A stretch of 64,000 nucleotides of DNA from Macrococcoides epidermidis (GTDB lineage Bacteria > Bacillota > Bacilli > Staphylococcales > Staphylococcaceae): assembly GCF_042659445.1 (NCBI RefSeq), contig NZ_JBHSSR010000001.1. The stretch is one strand, 5' to 3'. Shown piece after piece: positions 1-7,223 of this stretch (within the stretch, counting starts at the first letter, position 1; every line of letters starts with the position of its first letter). Both the position numbers and the translations under genes were made by a program. Under the pieces are notes generated by a model, which saw only the letters and a program-made list of their open reading frames with translations, was not told where the DNA came from and did not search any database.

Positions 1-200
1 ATTGATATTTTTTTTGTATTCAGTTTATCAATAATACGTAAATGAGGATCATGCAGTTTATTGAGCTGTTCAGTTACATCGGGAAAGAAATCATGAATAT
101 TTGAAAAATTCATCGATGTAATAATATCCTTTTTATCATCAAATCCGACATATTCCTCAATTAAATATTTACTTAATAACTCTAGTTCACTTTTAAACAT
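1..200 (-). CDS. Hypothetical protein, 3' end outside window
   Basis: The first 66 codons of a leftward gene are visible, from an ATG at 198-200 preceded by a good GGAGGG ribosome binding site. The frame stays open to the window edge. The peptide is hydrophilic, begins MFKSELELLSKYLIEEY and contains LNKLHDPHLRI. A kL.D.H pattern of this kind occurs near the N-terminus of S41 peptidases, but that is only a weak suggestion. I do not recognise the family. The reading frame and start are well supported; the function is unknown. Confidence 0.6.
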   Translation of the reverse strand, partial: MFKSELELLSKYLIEEYVGFDDKKDIITSMNFSNIHDFFPDVTEQLNKLHDPHLRIIDKLNTKKIS

Positions 201-322
201 TATATCCCTCCACCCTGTTAAATATACAGAATATTCAAATATAATTATATAATAATCATGATTAGATGACACTAAACAAATTAAACGATTGTCCCTTTTC
301 TAATAAAGAGTTATATAGTAAG

Positions 323-360
323 CAAAAAAGCACTTCTCGATTATCATCGAAAAGCACTTA
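323..360 (-). terminator. Hairpin terminator of the HXXEE operon
   Basis: Read on the minus strand, the arms cttttcgat and atcgagaag (one G-U pair) enclose a 4-nt loop and are followed by tgcttttttgc. It lies about 45 nt beyond the stop of the HXXEE gene. Confidence 0.6.
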
Positions 361-404
361 AATTTTATGAAATTATTTATCTATAAAATTATACTGGACA
401 CGAG

Positions 405-887
405 TTAATATTTAAATTTATTAGAAATAATTTTATACATAATTAATAGATTGAAGATTGCTATAAGTAAAATTATAAGTATATAACCTACTAATTCTTT
501 TATATCTACCTCAATCGTTATTAATAAATACGCTAATACAATCGAACTTAATGTCCCCATATAAAATCCTGGTATAATCTTCTTGATTACAATGGCCTGT
601 ATATAATGAATCAAAATATGAACTATATAAACTATGATTAATGCAATGTATAATGAGATATTATTATTCATATAACAATAAAATGATAAGAGTATAATGA
701 GGATCAATTGTTCGATAACGATAATAGTAAACTGAAAACTACTAATTGATGGTATCTTTTCAATTACTTTATTACTATTAATCCATTTTAACCGTTCCAC
801 GAATCTAGGTAAAAATATAATCTCTTCTATTTCATGTGTCATGAATAGAATCGGAAACAACCAATACAGACTTGATTCATCTATCAT
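405..887 (-). CDS. HXXEE-domain membrane protein
   Basis: This 160-residue protein is predicted to be integral to the membrane, with about four hydrophobic segments (roughly residues 5-20, 50-72, 76-98 and 105-155). The signature THEIEE (residues 17-22) fits the HXXEE family, whose conserved His and Glu residues suggest a metal or substrate site. No biochemical role is established that I know of. Its start overlaps the 3' end of the upstream AhpD-like gene by 11 nt, so the two are probably translated from one mRNA. A divergent TetR-type gene lies on the other side of the pair and may control both. Confidence 0.7.
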   Translation of the reverse strand: MIDESSLYWLFPILFMTHEIEEIIFLPRFVERLKWINSNKVIEKIPSISSFQFTIIVIEQLILIILLSFYCYMNNNISLYIALIIVYIVHILIHYIQAIVIKKIIPGFYMGTLSSIVLAYLLITIEVDIKELVGYILIILLIAIFNLLIMYKIISNKFKY

Positions 888-1383
888 CTATTTCGTTTCC
901 AATATTACCTGAACCTATCGAAATTCGGTTCCATGTATTGACTTGATTAATTAGTAATATAAAATCAATATACTCTTTTTCTGATAAGTATTTTCTCATA
1001 TTCAAATAATCTTCATCTGAAATAGAATGTTCCGTGATTAGAGTTAGTTTTTTGGAGAATAAGAGTATTGTTTTCTCTTTATTATTAAAAATCTCATTTT
1101 CAATATCTAAGTTAATTATGTTTTCTATATACTTTTTCTCAACTTTCTTTTTTACTGCTTCTTTATAGTGCAACTCAATACAATAAGAACAACCATTTAA
1201 TACTGAAATATATAGCTTTACTAATGGTATTAGTTTTCTGTCCATCGTTATTTTATTTACATACTTTTCTTGTAACATAACATTTTCCATACCAACTGGA
1301 GATACTTTAAAATAGTTGACTCTATTATTCATATTCATAAAACTACCTGCCTTAACGATACCTTTTAATACTAAATTTTTCAT
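877..1383 (-). CDS. Carboxymuconolactone decarboxylase / AhpD-like protein
   Basis: The 168-residue protein has the CxxC of the AhpD/CMD fold in NGCSYCIELH (about residues 64-73). Members of this family act as disulfide reductases or peroxidase partners, and many are uncharacterised. A longer frame exists, but the ATG at 1381-1383 follows a perfect AGGAGG at 6-nt spacing, so I use it. The gene overlaps the downstream HXXEE gene and is divergent from a TetR regulator, an arrangement typical of a small inducible stress or detoxification unit. The substrate cannot be predicted. Confidence 0.72.
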   Translation of the reverse strand: MKNLVLKGIVKAGSFMNMNNRVNYFKVSPVGMENVMLQEKYVNKITMDRKLIPLVKLYISVLNGCSYCIELHYKEAVKKKVEKKYIENIINLDIENEIFNNKEKTILLFSKKLTLITEHSISDEDYLNMRKYLSEKEYIDFILLINQVNTWNRISIGSGNIGNEIDDR

Positions 1384-1459
1384 TAAAACTCCTCCTATTT
1401 GCAACATTTGTAGAACTTTTGTATATATAGTAAATTTATTATAAGAAAAACTCAATACT

Positions 1460-1471
1460 ACTTAATTAAGT
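1460..1471. promoter_or_regulatory. 12-bp palindrome between divergent genes, possible TetR operator
   Basis: A perfect palindrome ACTTAATTAAGT lies in the 128-bp gap between the AhpD-like gene and the TetR gene. TetR regulators commonly bind such dyads between divergent promoters. The element is AT-rich and short, so chance occurrence is possible. Confidence 0.3.
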
Positions 1472-1511
1472 TCCACATAATTCAATTTTTGTTGCATAGG
1501 AGAAAATAGAA

Positions 1512-2066
1512 ATGAAAAAATCTAATAATCCATCAGTAATTAGATCTCAACAGTGGCTATATAATAGTTTAATAATGCTAATGAAAGATAAACCATTTGA
1601 TAGCATTACAATTGGTGAAATTACAAAAAATGCTGATCTTGATAGGACGACGTTTTATAGAAATTTTGACTCTAAAGAAGATATTTTGAATGTAGGCATT
1701 TCAAAAATTAAAAATAAATACATGGATGTATTAAAAAACACACAATCATTAAATATGGAATTTTTATCTCTCGCCTTTTTTAAAATTTGTTATGAAGAAA
1801 TTAATTTATTAAGACTGTTACATTCTCAAGGACTGTCCTTTTTATTACTTAATCAGTTTAATGAAATATTGCCTCAACTCCATATATCTGTTAAGAATAA
1901 ATTTAACTATCAAATAAGCGACGAACATCTTATTTTTGCTTTATATTTTAATACAGGAGGATTCTTTAATATTTTAATGAAATGGATGGAGGGTGGATTT
2001 GAAGAAAGTACTCAAGAATTAGTAGAGAGTTTCATTGAAATTACTAAATTTAATGTTTCTAAATAA
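1512..2066 (+). CDS. TetR/AcrR family transcriptional regulator
   Basis: The 184-residue protein has an N-terminal TetR helix-turn-helix (about residues 12-58). The recognition region is DRTTFYRNFDSKEDIL, which matches the family pattern ttFYryF.sKedll. The C-terminal two-thirds is the ligand and dimerisation domain and has no recognisable specificity. The ATG follows GGAGAAAATAGAA. The gene is divergent from the AhpD-like/HXXEE pair and only 22 nt upstream of a nucleotidyltransferase-fold gene, so it may repress both directions. The family assignment is firm; target and ligand are unknown. Confidence 0.85.
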   Translation: MKKSNNPSVIRSQQWLYNSLIMLMKDKPFDSITIGEITKNADLDRTTFYRNFDSKEDILNVGISKIKNKYMDVLKNTQSLNMEFLSLAFFKICYEEINLLRLLHSQGLSFLLLNQFNEILPQLHISVKNKFNYQISDEHLIFALYFNTGGFFNILMKWMEGGFEESTQELVESFIEITKFNVSK

Positions 2067-2088
2067 TCAACACCAAAGGAGAGAAAAT

Positions 2089-2589
2089 ATGAATAATCAG
2101 CTATTCAATGAATTTATTAAGGTTTGTAAAGATTTAAATAAGGTAGATATAAAACCTACTTTGATGGGATCTTTGGGGTTAGAATTAGTTAGTAATACAG
2201 ACTGGCAACCGAGTGATATTGATATTCATGTTCCAGGAGATCCACGAGGTTGGGATGCACCTGATGAAGATAGAATATATAATTTTAATGTTATTTATTC
2301 AGTTATGAACAGGTTAGATTACCGTTTAGTAGATCGGCATGAACATGAATTCACTAATGGCATTATAAGTATAGAATATGGTTGTATTGATACCTTACCT
2401 GAGTTCGCTGGTATACCACTATCTGATTTACAAGATATGCATATAGATGGCGCTCATTTTTATGTCCCAAGTTTGGAGCAGTATTTGAAAATTTATGAGT
2501 CATCTTCTAAGGATAGTTATAGAAATAATAATAATAACAATAAAGATTTCGAAAAAATATTGTACTTAGAACGTGTACTTAATAAGTAA
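2089..2589 (+). CDS. Nucleotidyltransferase-fold protein
   Basis: The 166-residue protein carries an NTP-transferase signature: LMGSLGLEL, then SDIDIHV about 14 residues later, matching the GS...DxD pattern of the fold's metal site. The frame opens at 2035 inside the TetR gene, but the ATG at 2089 follows AAGGAGAG and is preferred. A run of six asparagines (YRNNNNNNKDF, near residue 150) is encoded by a microsatellite-like stretch at about 2523-2541. It is probably co-transcribed with tetR. Similar proteins resemble small antibiotic nucleotidyltransferases, but nothing here proves a substrate. Confidence 0.55.
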   Translation: MNNQLFNEFIKVCKDLNKVDIKPTLMGSLGLELVSNTDWQPSDIDIHVPGDPRGWDAPDEDRIYNFNVIYSVMNRLDYRLVDRHEHEFTNGIISIEYGCIDTLPEFAGIPLSDLQDMHIDGAHFYVPSLEQYLKIYESSSKDSYRNNNNNNKDFEKILYLERVLNK

Positions 2590-2625
2590 TTGTAATTAGA
2601 TAAAGTTACCATGCAAGATAATAAT

Positions 2626-2658
2626 AAAAAGCCACCTCTCGAATAATTTCGAGAGGTG
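2626..2658 (-). terminator. Terminator of the methyltransferase gene
   Basis: A perfect 10-bp stem (cacctctcga / tcgagaggtg) has a 6-nt loop. The A-run on its left side gives a T-tract on the minus strand. The plus-strand side has no T-run, so it serves mainly the leftward gene. Confidence 0.7.
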
Positions 2659-2740
2659 CTATATATGTCAATATAACAATGATATTAACGTATTGAGAAC
2701 TGTGGTGAACGACGAGTGCCTTATACCCAAGCTTCTTACA

Positions 2741-3478
2741 TTACGATTTTTTCGCTTTTATCACTAAAAACGGTGGTCTATGATTTACTTTCATAATATG
2801 TTCCTCATCCCAAAACTTTCGTGATATTTCTGTATTTCCAGTATCTATAACGCGTTCAATTTGAAATCCATTTTCAATCAAAGTATTCATTAACGTCCCT
2901 ATCGTTCGATGATATCTTATGACTTCTGTATCTAACCACTCTATCGGCCTTGCGCTTTCTTCAAAATAATGATCTAATTTATAGTGATTAAACTTACTTT
3001 CTACATGTGACCAGATTTCTTCCTGCTTTGTTGCAGTTGTAACTGGATGTTCTGTTGAAAACTGTAATATCCCACCGTTATTTAGCATTCCAAATAGTTT
3101 TAGAACGAGTGCTTCATACTCTTCTATATAGTGAAATGCCAGACTTGATACTATCACATCAAATTTAATGTCTGTTTCATATGAAAGTATATCAGATACA
3201 ACAAATGACACGCGTTCATCATTTACATGCTCTTTCGCATAAGAAATCATATTGTTCGAAATATCTAACCCTACAATCTGTTTTGGGTTCAATTCGAGCA
3301 TATATTGAATAAATTTCCCCATACCACAACCAATGTCTAATACCGTTTTCCCTTTTATATCTGGCAACTCTTCTTTCATTACCGGCATTTCAATCATTTC
3401 GTTATAACTTAACTTATTGTTACGAATTTTTGTATAACCTTTGTAGAAATGCTCATTATCATAAATATTTTGTGACAT
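2741..3478 (-). CDS. Class I SAM-dependent methyltransferase
   Basis: The 245-residue protein has motif I VLDIGCGMG (about residues 46-54), an acidic end of strand 2 in IVGLDIS, and a post-II DILSYE segment. These are the S-adenosylmethionine binding features of the Rossmann-type methyltransferase fold. The C-terminal half (RPPFLVIKAKK ending) fits the small-molecule methyltransferase group, but the substrate is not evident. The first ATG at 3487 abuts the AGGAG, so the ATG three codons later at 3478 (9-nt spacing) is preferred. The gene stands alone between two terminators. Confidence 0.85.
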   Translation of the reverse strand: MSQNIYDNEHFYKGYTKIRNNKLSYNEMIEMPVMKEELPDIKGKTVLDIGCGMGKFIQYMLELNPKQIVGLDISNNMISYAKEHVNDERVSFVVSDILSYETDIKFDVIVSSLAFHYIEEYEALVLKLFGMLNNGGILQFSTEHPVTTATKQEEIWSHVESKFNHYKLDHYFEESARPIEWLDTEVIRYHRTIGTLMNTLIENGFQIERVIDTGNTEISRKFWDEEHIMKVNHRPPFLVIKAKKS

Positions 3479-3621
3479 TCTATTCATCTCCTAATTATAC
3501 TTGGGCCCAGTAATTTAATTGTAACGATGACTACAAAAAAGAATAGACTTATATTATAAAAATATGTATGATGTATTATAGAAGTAACAAAAATAATTTT
3601 ACAATAATTTACATAAATTTT

Positions 3622-3650
3622 AACAGCCATCGTTTATCGATGGCTGTTTT
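3622..3650 (-). terminator. Terminator of the Nudix gene
   Basis: The stem acagccatcg / cgatggctgt has a 5-nt loop directly after the Nudix stop codon. T-rich sequence follows on both strands, so it may act in both directions. Confidence 0.65.
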
Positions 3651-3652
3651 TC

Positions 3653-4111
3653 TTATTCATGATTAATAATATGTTCAAAAATTTTATTCTCACCTAACAA
3701 CTTGTCTTTTAATACGGCAGGTTGAAGATTAATCTTTTCGATTTCATTTAGTGGAAACCATCGATACGCCATATCTTCTCCATTTTCACATCCGATTATA
3801 GATATTCCTCTATCCCATAATAATTTGGAGTGACAAAAATAATAAACGCCGAGCTCATGGAATGACTTTTCTTGTGAATGATATGTTTGTTCAATGAAAA
3901 TAGCACTTTGTTCAATCGCTATGTCAGTAGAAAGTTCTTCAAATATCTCTCTTTTCAACGCTATTCTAGAATCTTCCAGCATTTGAACTTTGCCTCCCGG
4001 TGGTGCCCAGTAATTTTTGATGTTTTGAAGTAAAATATGATTATTTTCTATAATTAAAGCTGAAGCTCTGTATTTGAAACGCTTATTATCTTTAGTAAAT
4101 GTGATGTCCAT
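3653..4111 (-). CDS. Nudix hydrolase
   Basis: The 152-residue protein has a Nudix box starting at about residue 40: GGKVQMLE, then REIFEELST. This matches Gx5Ex7REUxEExGU except that the last conserved Gly is Ser. The catalytic REx2EE core is intact, so hydrolysis of a nucleoside-diphosphate-linked substrate is likely. The segment NYWAPPGGKV is the usual substrate-side strand. It starts at an ATG after AAGGAG. It is a single gene with its own terminator, and the substrate is not predictable. Confidence 0.85.
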   Translation of the reverse strand: MDITFTKDNKRFKYRASALIIENNHILLQNIKNYWAPPGGKVQMLEDSRIALKREIFEELSTDIAIEQSAIFIEQTYHSQEKSFHELGVYYFCHSKLLWDRGISIIGCENGEDMAYRWFPLNEIEKINLQPAVLKDKLLGENKIFEHIINHE

Positions 4112-4195
4112 AAGTTACTCCTTGAGATTTATTAATATTTTCAATAAATCCGGCTAAATAAACGAATTCACTTCTTTTCGCCTATTTAGCCGAAT

Positions 4196-4582
4196 TCAAG
4201 TTGACTTTCTAATAATCAATTTTGACGACAATTCCTCTGATGTTGCCGAGTCAGACAGTATTAATTCCACACTACGATCTCCCATTTGTAATAATGGCAG
4301 ATCGATACTTGTTATGTTATTTACCTGTGATAGTTCACCGTTTTCGTAGGATATGAGTGCAATGTCTTCTGGCACTTTAATGCCTTGATTCTGAAACTCT
4401 GCATATAGTCCTGCACAGTGGGCATCATTGGTCACAATTAACGCATCAGGTAAGTTCGTTTGTTTCAGTATTTTTTGTGCGAGTTGTTTCTCTTCTGTAA
4501 CATATGGATGATTATTTATTACTCTGGATACAGTGGTTACTGACACACCTGCTTCCTTTGCGATATCACGAATATTTGACAT
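4196..4582 (-). pseudogene. LacI-family regulator with internal deletion
   Basis: The N-terminus is a normal LacI DNA-binding domain (residues 1-32: MSNIRDIAKEAGVSVTTVSR, then VINNHPYVTEEK). It runs straight into a segment that belongs near the C-terminus of such repressors (PDALIVTNDAHCAGLYAEF, then VPEDIALISYENG). The product is 128 residues against about 330 for the family, so the hinge and most of the sugar-binding core are missing while the frame stays open. It is most likely a decayed gene, although a short DNA-binding protein could still be made. The ATG at 4582 follows AAGGGGG; an upstream in-frame ATG at 4621 lies within the operator region. Confidence 0.75.
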
Positions 4583-4600
4583 GAAGCAATTCCCCCTTGC

Positions 4601-4618
4601 TATGAAAATCGTTTCATA
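4601..4618. promoter_or_regulatory. Dyad operator upstream of the truncated lacI
   Basis: TATGAAA and TTTCATA flank a 4-nt ATCG centre about 19 nt upstream of the lacI-like start. The A/T arms and a CG near the centre resemble LacI/CcpA-family operators, so this is probably the old autoregulatory site. Confidence 0.5.
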
Positions 4619-4651
4619 CATTACAATCGACTTAAGAAAGAGGTGATTGTA

Positions 4652-4738
4652 ATGTATGGCTGTTTATCACTGATTATTTTATGTGCCATTGAACGCTTAT
4701 TTGTAAGTATTGTACCGGAAGTTGAAGATAAATATTAA
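4652..4738 (+). CDS. Candidate 28-residue hydrophobic peptide
   Basis: A short frame starts at an ATG preceded by GAGGTGATTGTA, a strong binding site with good spacing. It encodes MYGCLSLIILCAIERLFVSI, followed by VPEVEDKY. The peptide has one hydrophobic stretch (residues 4-21) and a charged tail, a layout seen in type I toxin-like and other small membrane peptides. I do not recognise it. It sits in the 240-bp gap between the broken lacI and the Spo0M-like gene, with no other gene on its strand. Confidence 0.4.
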   Translation: MYGCLSLIILCAIERLFVSIVPEVEDKY

Positions 4739-4772
4739 GGCTTATGAAGGTATGTATAAAGCTTAATTGATA

Positions 4773-4816
4773 ATAAAAATAGACAGGCGGCAATATTTGA
4801 TTTGCGTCCTGTCTAT
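4773..4816 (-). terminator. Terminator of the Spo0M-like gene
   Basis: The arms atagacagg / cctgtctat are extended inward by gcaa / ttgc beyond a small internal loop. On the minus strand the stem is followed by tttttattatc. Confidence 0.65.
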
Positions 4817-4823
4817 AATAATA

Positions 4824-5216
4824 TTAACTTGATTGTACACTTTCAAAATAAATTTGATCTTCATCATAATAATCTACTGCATTATCAACAAATACGTGTG
4901 TCATGATAAAGAATTCATGGTTATAGTCTTCTATTTCTTCGTGTGTATCAAATATAAATGGTACTTCTTCTGTTCCGTCATGTTGAAGAATTATTTTAGA
5001 AACAGGAAGATCGATTGTATGGAAGTCACTTGTTTCATCAGTATTTTCTTTTCTTTCGATTAAAATAAGTTCAATACGATCAATATCTTGCTCAGCTAAG
5101 TTTTCTAATTTTACGATACCAGCAATCTGTTCCTCAGGATGAAATGTTGTTTTCTTAACAAGTGTATCAACTTTTGCATCTCCAATTCCTATTGATGTAA
5201 GAAGTTCTTTAAACAT
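4824..5216 (-). CDS. Spo0M-like (SpoOM, arrestin-fold) protein
   Basis: The 130-residue protein begins MFKELLTSIGIGDAKVDTLV, which matches the start of the SpoOM family (the Bacillus sporulation-control protein Spo0M and relatives). The family has an arrestin-like beta-sandwich and is found in non-sporulating cocci too, where its role is unclear. Bacillus Spo0M is about twice this length, so this is a short version covering only the N-terminal sandwich. The C-terminus is very acidic (YYDEDQIYFESVQSS). It starts after a good GGAGG and is a single gene with its own terminator. Confidence 0.75.
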   Translation of the reverse strand: MFKELLTSIGIGDAKVDTLVKKTTFHPEEQIAGIVKLENLAEQDIDRIELILIERKENTDETSDFHTIDLPVSKIILQHDGTEEVPFIFDTHEEIEDYNHEFFIMTHVFVDNAVDYYDEDQIYFESVQSS

Positions 5217-5322
5217 GATATACCTCCTTATTGCGTATATGAATTTTTAATATAATCTCTCTTAAATTAAATTAATCGTACCATAATGCATGTTAGACTT
5301 AAAATAATATCCTTATTCTATT

Positions 5323-5339
5323 GAAATAATGTTTATTTC
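5323..5339. promoter_or_regulatory. Inverted repeat upstream of the cation efflux gene
   Basis: GAAATAA and TTATTTC flank a 3-nt centre, inside a wider TTGAAA...TTTCAA frame. It lies about 95 nt upstream of the efflux gene and 107 nt upstream of the divergent Spo0M-like start. The bound protein is unknown. Confidence 0.3.
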
Positions 5340-5434
5340 TTTTCAATTATGGTTACAGTTATACAACGATTATTAAGGTTTTTCACTTTAATTTCGGTTA
5401 CAATATAATAATAAAATGAATAAAGGAGTTTTCT

Positions 5435-6439
5435 ATGTCACGTTTATTTAATTTACTCAAAAAAGGTAGTAAGTCTTCTCTAATTGCAGCAATCGTAAAT
5501 TTTATTCTAGGTTGTTTAAAGTTCGGAGCTTACGTATTTACTGGTAACGTCGCTATGTTCGCTGAAATGATGCATTCATTCGGTGATGCTGCAAACCAAT
5601 TATTCGTATGGGTTGGTTCAGCGGTTTCTAAGAAAGAACCGAACGAGAAATTCCCATTTGGTTATGGTCGTCTTGTTAATATCGTTTGTTTATTTGCAGT
5701 GATTATCGTTGCAATTTTAGCGTACGAGACAATTTTAGAAGGGATTCACCATATTCAGCACCCTGCTGCTGCGGGTGATCACAATCCTACGCACTTCTTA
5801 ATCAACGTCGGTGTATTATTAATTGGTGTTGTGTTAGAAAGTTCAGTTTTATATAAAGCTGGTAAAGAAGTGTTAGAAGAAGTTAATAAACCAACAACTG
5901 GTCTTCACCCTTTCACTACGAGTTATGCCAATTTAGCTAAAGCTAAGCCTGCAACGAAGTTAGTATTTATGGAAGATACTGTTGCAACGGGTGGCGGTGT
6001 TATCGCTTTAATCGCCGTTATTGTTTCTCGTTTTACAGGATTCACAATGATTGAAGGTATTGTATCTGTTATTATCGGTTTAGCGATGTTCTACGTTGTA
6101 TTTAAAGTGTTTATGGAAAATGCAGCTGGTGCTATCGGTCGCGCTGATGAAGATATGGAAGTTTATGCTTCTAAAATCATTTTAGAACATCCTGAAATCT
6201 CTGATATTAAACGTTTAGTCGTTATGAAAGAAGGAGAAGATAAGCATATTGAAGCGACTGTGGAAACATTAGGTCATCAATTTAATCTACGTGAATTATC
6301 TGCAATCAAGAAAGATTTAGTTACAAAGTTATTACAACAACCACACGTTACAGATGTCAATATCGAAATCATGGAAGATGACGGTACGGATGACTGGATC
6401 AGTGGTAAAGGATCATCAGTAAATATAGTACACAAATAA
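5435..6439 (+). CDS. Cation diffusion facilitator family transporter
   Basis: The 334-residue protein is a predicted divalent-cation/proton antiporter of the CDF family. It has about six membrane spans; the second carries MMHSFGDAANQ with the His and Asp of the metal site, and the fifth carries FMEDTVATGGG. The C-terminal cytoplasmic domain (about residues 235-320) has the alpha-beta fold used for metal-controlled dimerisation. There is no His-rich loop, so the metal is not obvious; zinc, manganese, iron and cobalt are all possible. The start follows AAGGAG. A 61-residue tautomerase gene follows 12 nt later and is likely co-transcribed. Confidence 0.85.
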   Translation: MSRLFNLLKKGSKSSLIAAIVNFILGCLKFGAYVFTGNVAMFAEMMHSFGDAANQLFVWVGSAVSKKEPNEKFPFGYGRLVNIVCLFAVIIVAILAYETILEGIHHIQHPAAAGDHNPTHFLINVGVLLIGVVLESSVLYKAGKEVLEEVNKPTTGLHPFTTSYANLAKAKPATKLVFMEDTVATGGGVIALIAVIVSRFTGFTMIEGIVSVIIGLAMFYVVFKVFMENAAGAIGRADEDMEVYASKIILEHPEISDIKRLVVMKEGEDKHIEATVETLGHQFNLRELSAIKKDLVTKLLQQPHVTDVNIEIMEDDGTDDWISGKGSSVNIVHK

Positions 6440-6451
6440 GGAGAGAATTAT

Positions 6452-6637
6452 ATGCCATTTATTACAGTAGAATTACTAGAAGGTCGTTCAGAAGAACAGT
6501 TAAAGAAAATCGTTGAAGAAGTAACAGAAGTTGTTGCTACAAATGCGAACGCACCGAAAGAAAATATTCATGTATTTATTAAAGAATTGAAAAAAGAGCG
6601 CTATGCAGTGGCTGGTAAATTAAAATCAGAATCTTAA
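6452..6637 (+). CDS. 4-oxalocrotonate tautomerase-like protein
   Basis: The 61-residue protein begins MPFITVELLEGRS. After removal of Met, the N-terminal Pro would be the catalytic base of the 4-oxalocrotonate tautomerase family. Length and fold pattern (beta strand, helix EEQLKKIVEEVTEVV, then NIHVFIKEL) fit the single-domain tautomerases. In Staphylococcaceae this gene is a stand-alone housekeeping gene without an aromatic degradation pathway, so the natural substrate is unknown. It lies 12 nt after the cation efflux gene. Confidence 0.85.
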   Translation: MPFITVELLEGRSEEQLKKIVEEVTEVVATNANAPKENIHVFIKELKKERYAVAGKLKSES

Positions 6638-6644
6638 TTCAAAG

Positions 6645-6683
6645 AAAAAACCTGTTTGTCCTTAGCGGACAAGCAGGTTTTTA
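6645..6683. terminator. Bidirectional terminator
   Basis: A 13-bp stem (aacctgtttgtcc / ggacaagcaggtt, one G-U pair) is flanked by an A-run on the left and a T-run on the right. It ends both the rightward tautomerase operon and the leftward gene at 6681. Confidence 0.85.
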
Positions 6684-7133
6684 TTGTTCATTCGGATTGA
6701 TTCGTGCAGCCATATTAATACGTTTCGGAGCAGGCTCAGGTTCTACAACTGCTTTTATATCATTTAGTATCATCGAATAATCATTTTGGAAGTCGACAAC
6801 GCGTCCCCCATCTAAATATTGATCGAGTCCTTTATGGATAATGATATAGATTGATTCATTTTCTTCTTTGTTTGTGCAAGAGATAATATATTGTGTTAAA
6901 GCTTCAGCGTAATCAACTGGATAGCCGATAAATTCTGAGATTAATCTGACCATAACAACTTGTATTTCTTCTGCGCCAAAGTCATTTTTTTGTGCATAAC
7001 CATTGAGTACACCGAAAGTATACGCCACCATTGCCTGATCATCTGCATCACTATGTTCATCGTATACAGGTGACGCTTGTAATGTATCAGCAACTTTCAC
7101 AGCATACTGGTACATTGCTTCTAAATCATTCAT
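6681..7133 (-). CDS. Conserved hypothetical protein downstream of msrR
   Basis: The 150-residue soluble protein starts MNDLEAMYQYAVKVADTL. It is predicted mainly helical, with an acidic N-terminal half and the C-terminal tail EPEPAPKRINMAARI. I do not recognise a domain with confidence; it has the general look of small helical immunity-type or stress proteins, which is inference only. The ATG at 7133 follows GGAGGG at 7-nt spacing, whereas the first in-frame ATG overlaps that binding site and is rejected. The gene is on the same strand as msrR but ahead of it, with its own promoter region. Confidence 0.6.
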   Translation of the reverse strand: MNDLEAMYQYAVKVADTLQASPVYDEHSDADDQAMVAYTFGVLNGYAQKNDFGAEEIQVVMVRLISEFIGYPVDYAEALTQYIISCTNKEENESIYIIIHKGLDQYLDGGRVVDFQNDYSMILNDIKAVVEPEPAPKRINMAARINPNEQ

Positions 7134-7196
7134 TTTAAATCCCTCCATTTAATTCATAATTTATTTTATCATTGTTATATTATGAATGCATATAAT

Positions 7197-7223
7197 AAAA
7201 ACTCAGTCTTCTGACTGAGTTTA
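7197..7223 (-). terminator. Terminator overlapping the msrR stop codon
   Basis: The stem aactcagtc / gactgagtt has a 4-nt loop, followed on the minus strand by a T-run. One arm overlaps the msrR stop codon. Confidence 0.75.

Noticed and set aside
4652..4816. Type I toxin-antitoxin locus
   Set aside because: The small peptide fits the toxin layout, but no antisense RNA promoter or repeat was identified and the nearby hairpin belongs to the Spo0M-like gene, so only the peptide is reported.
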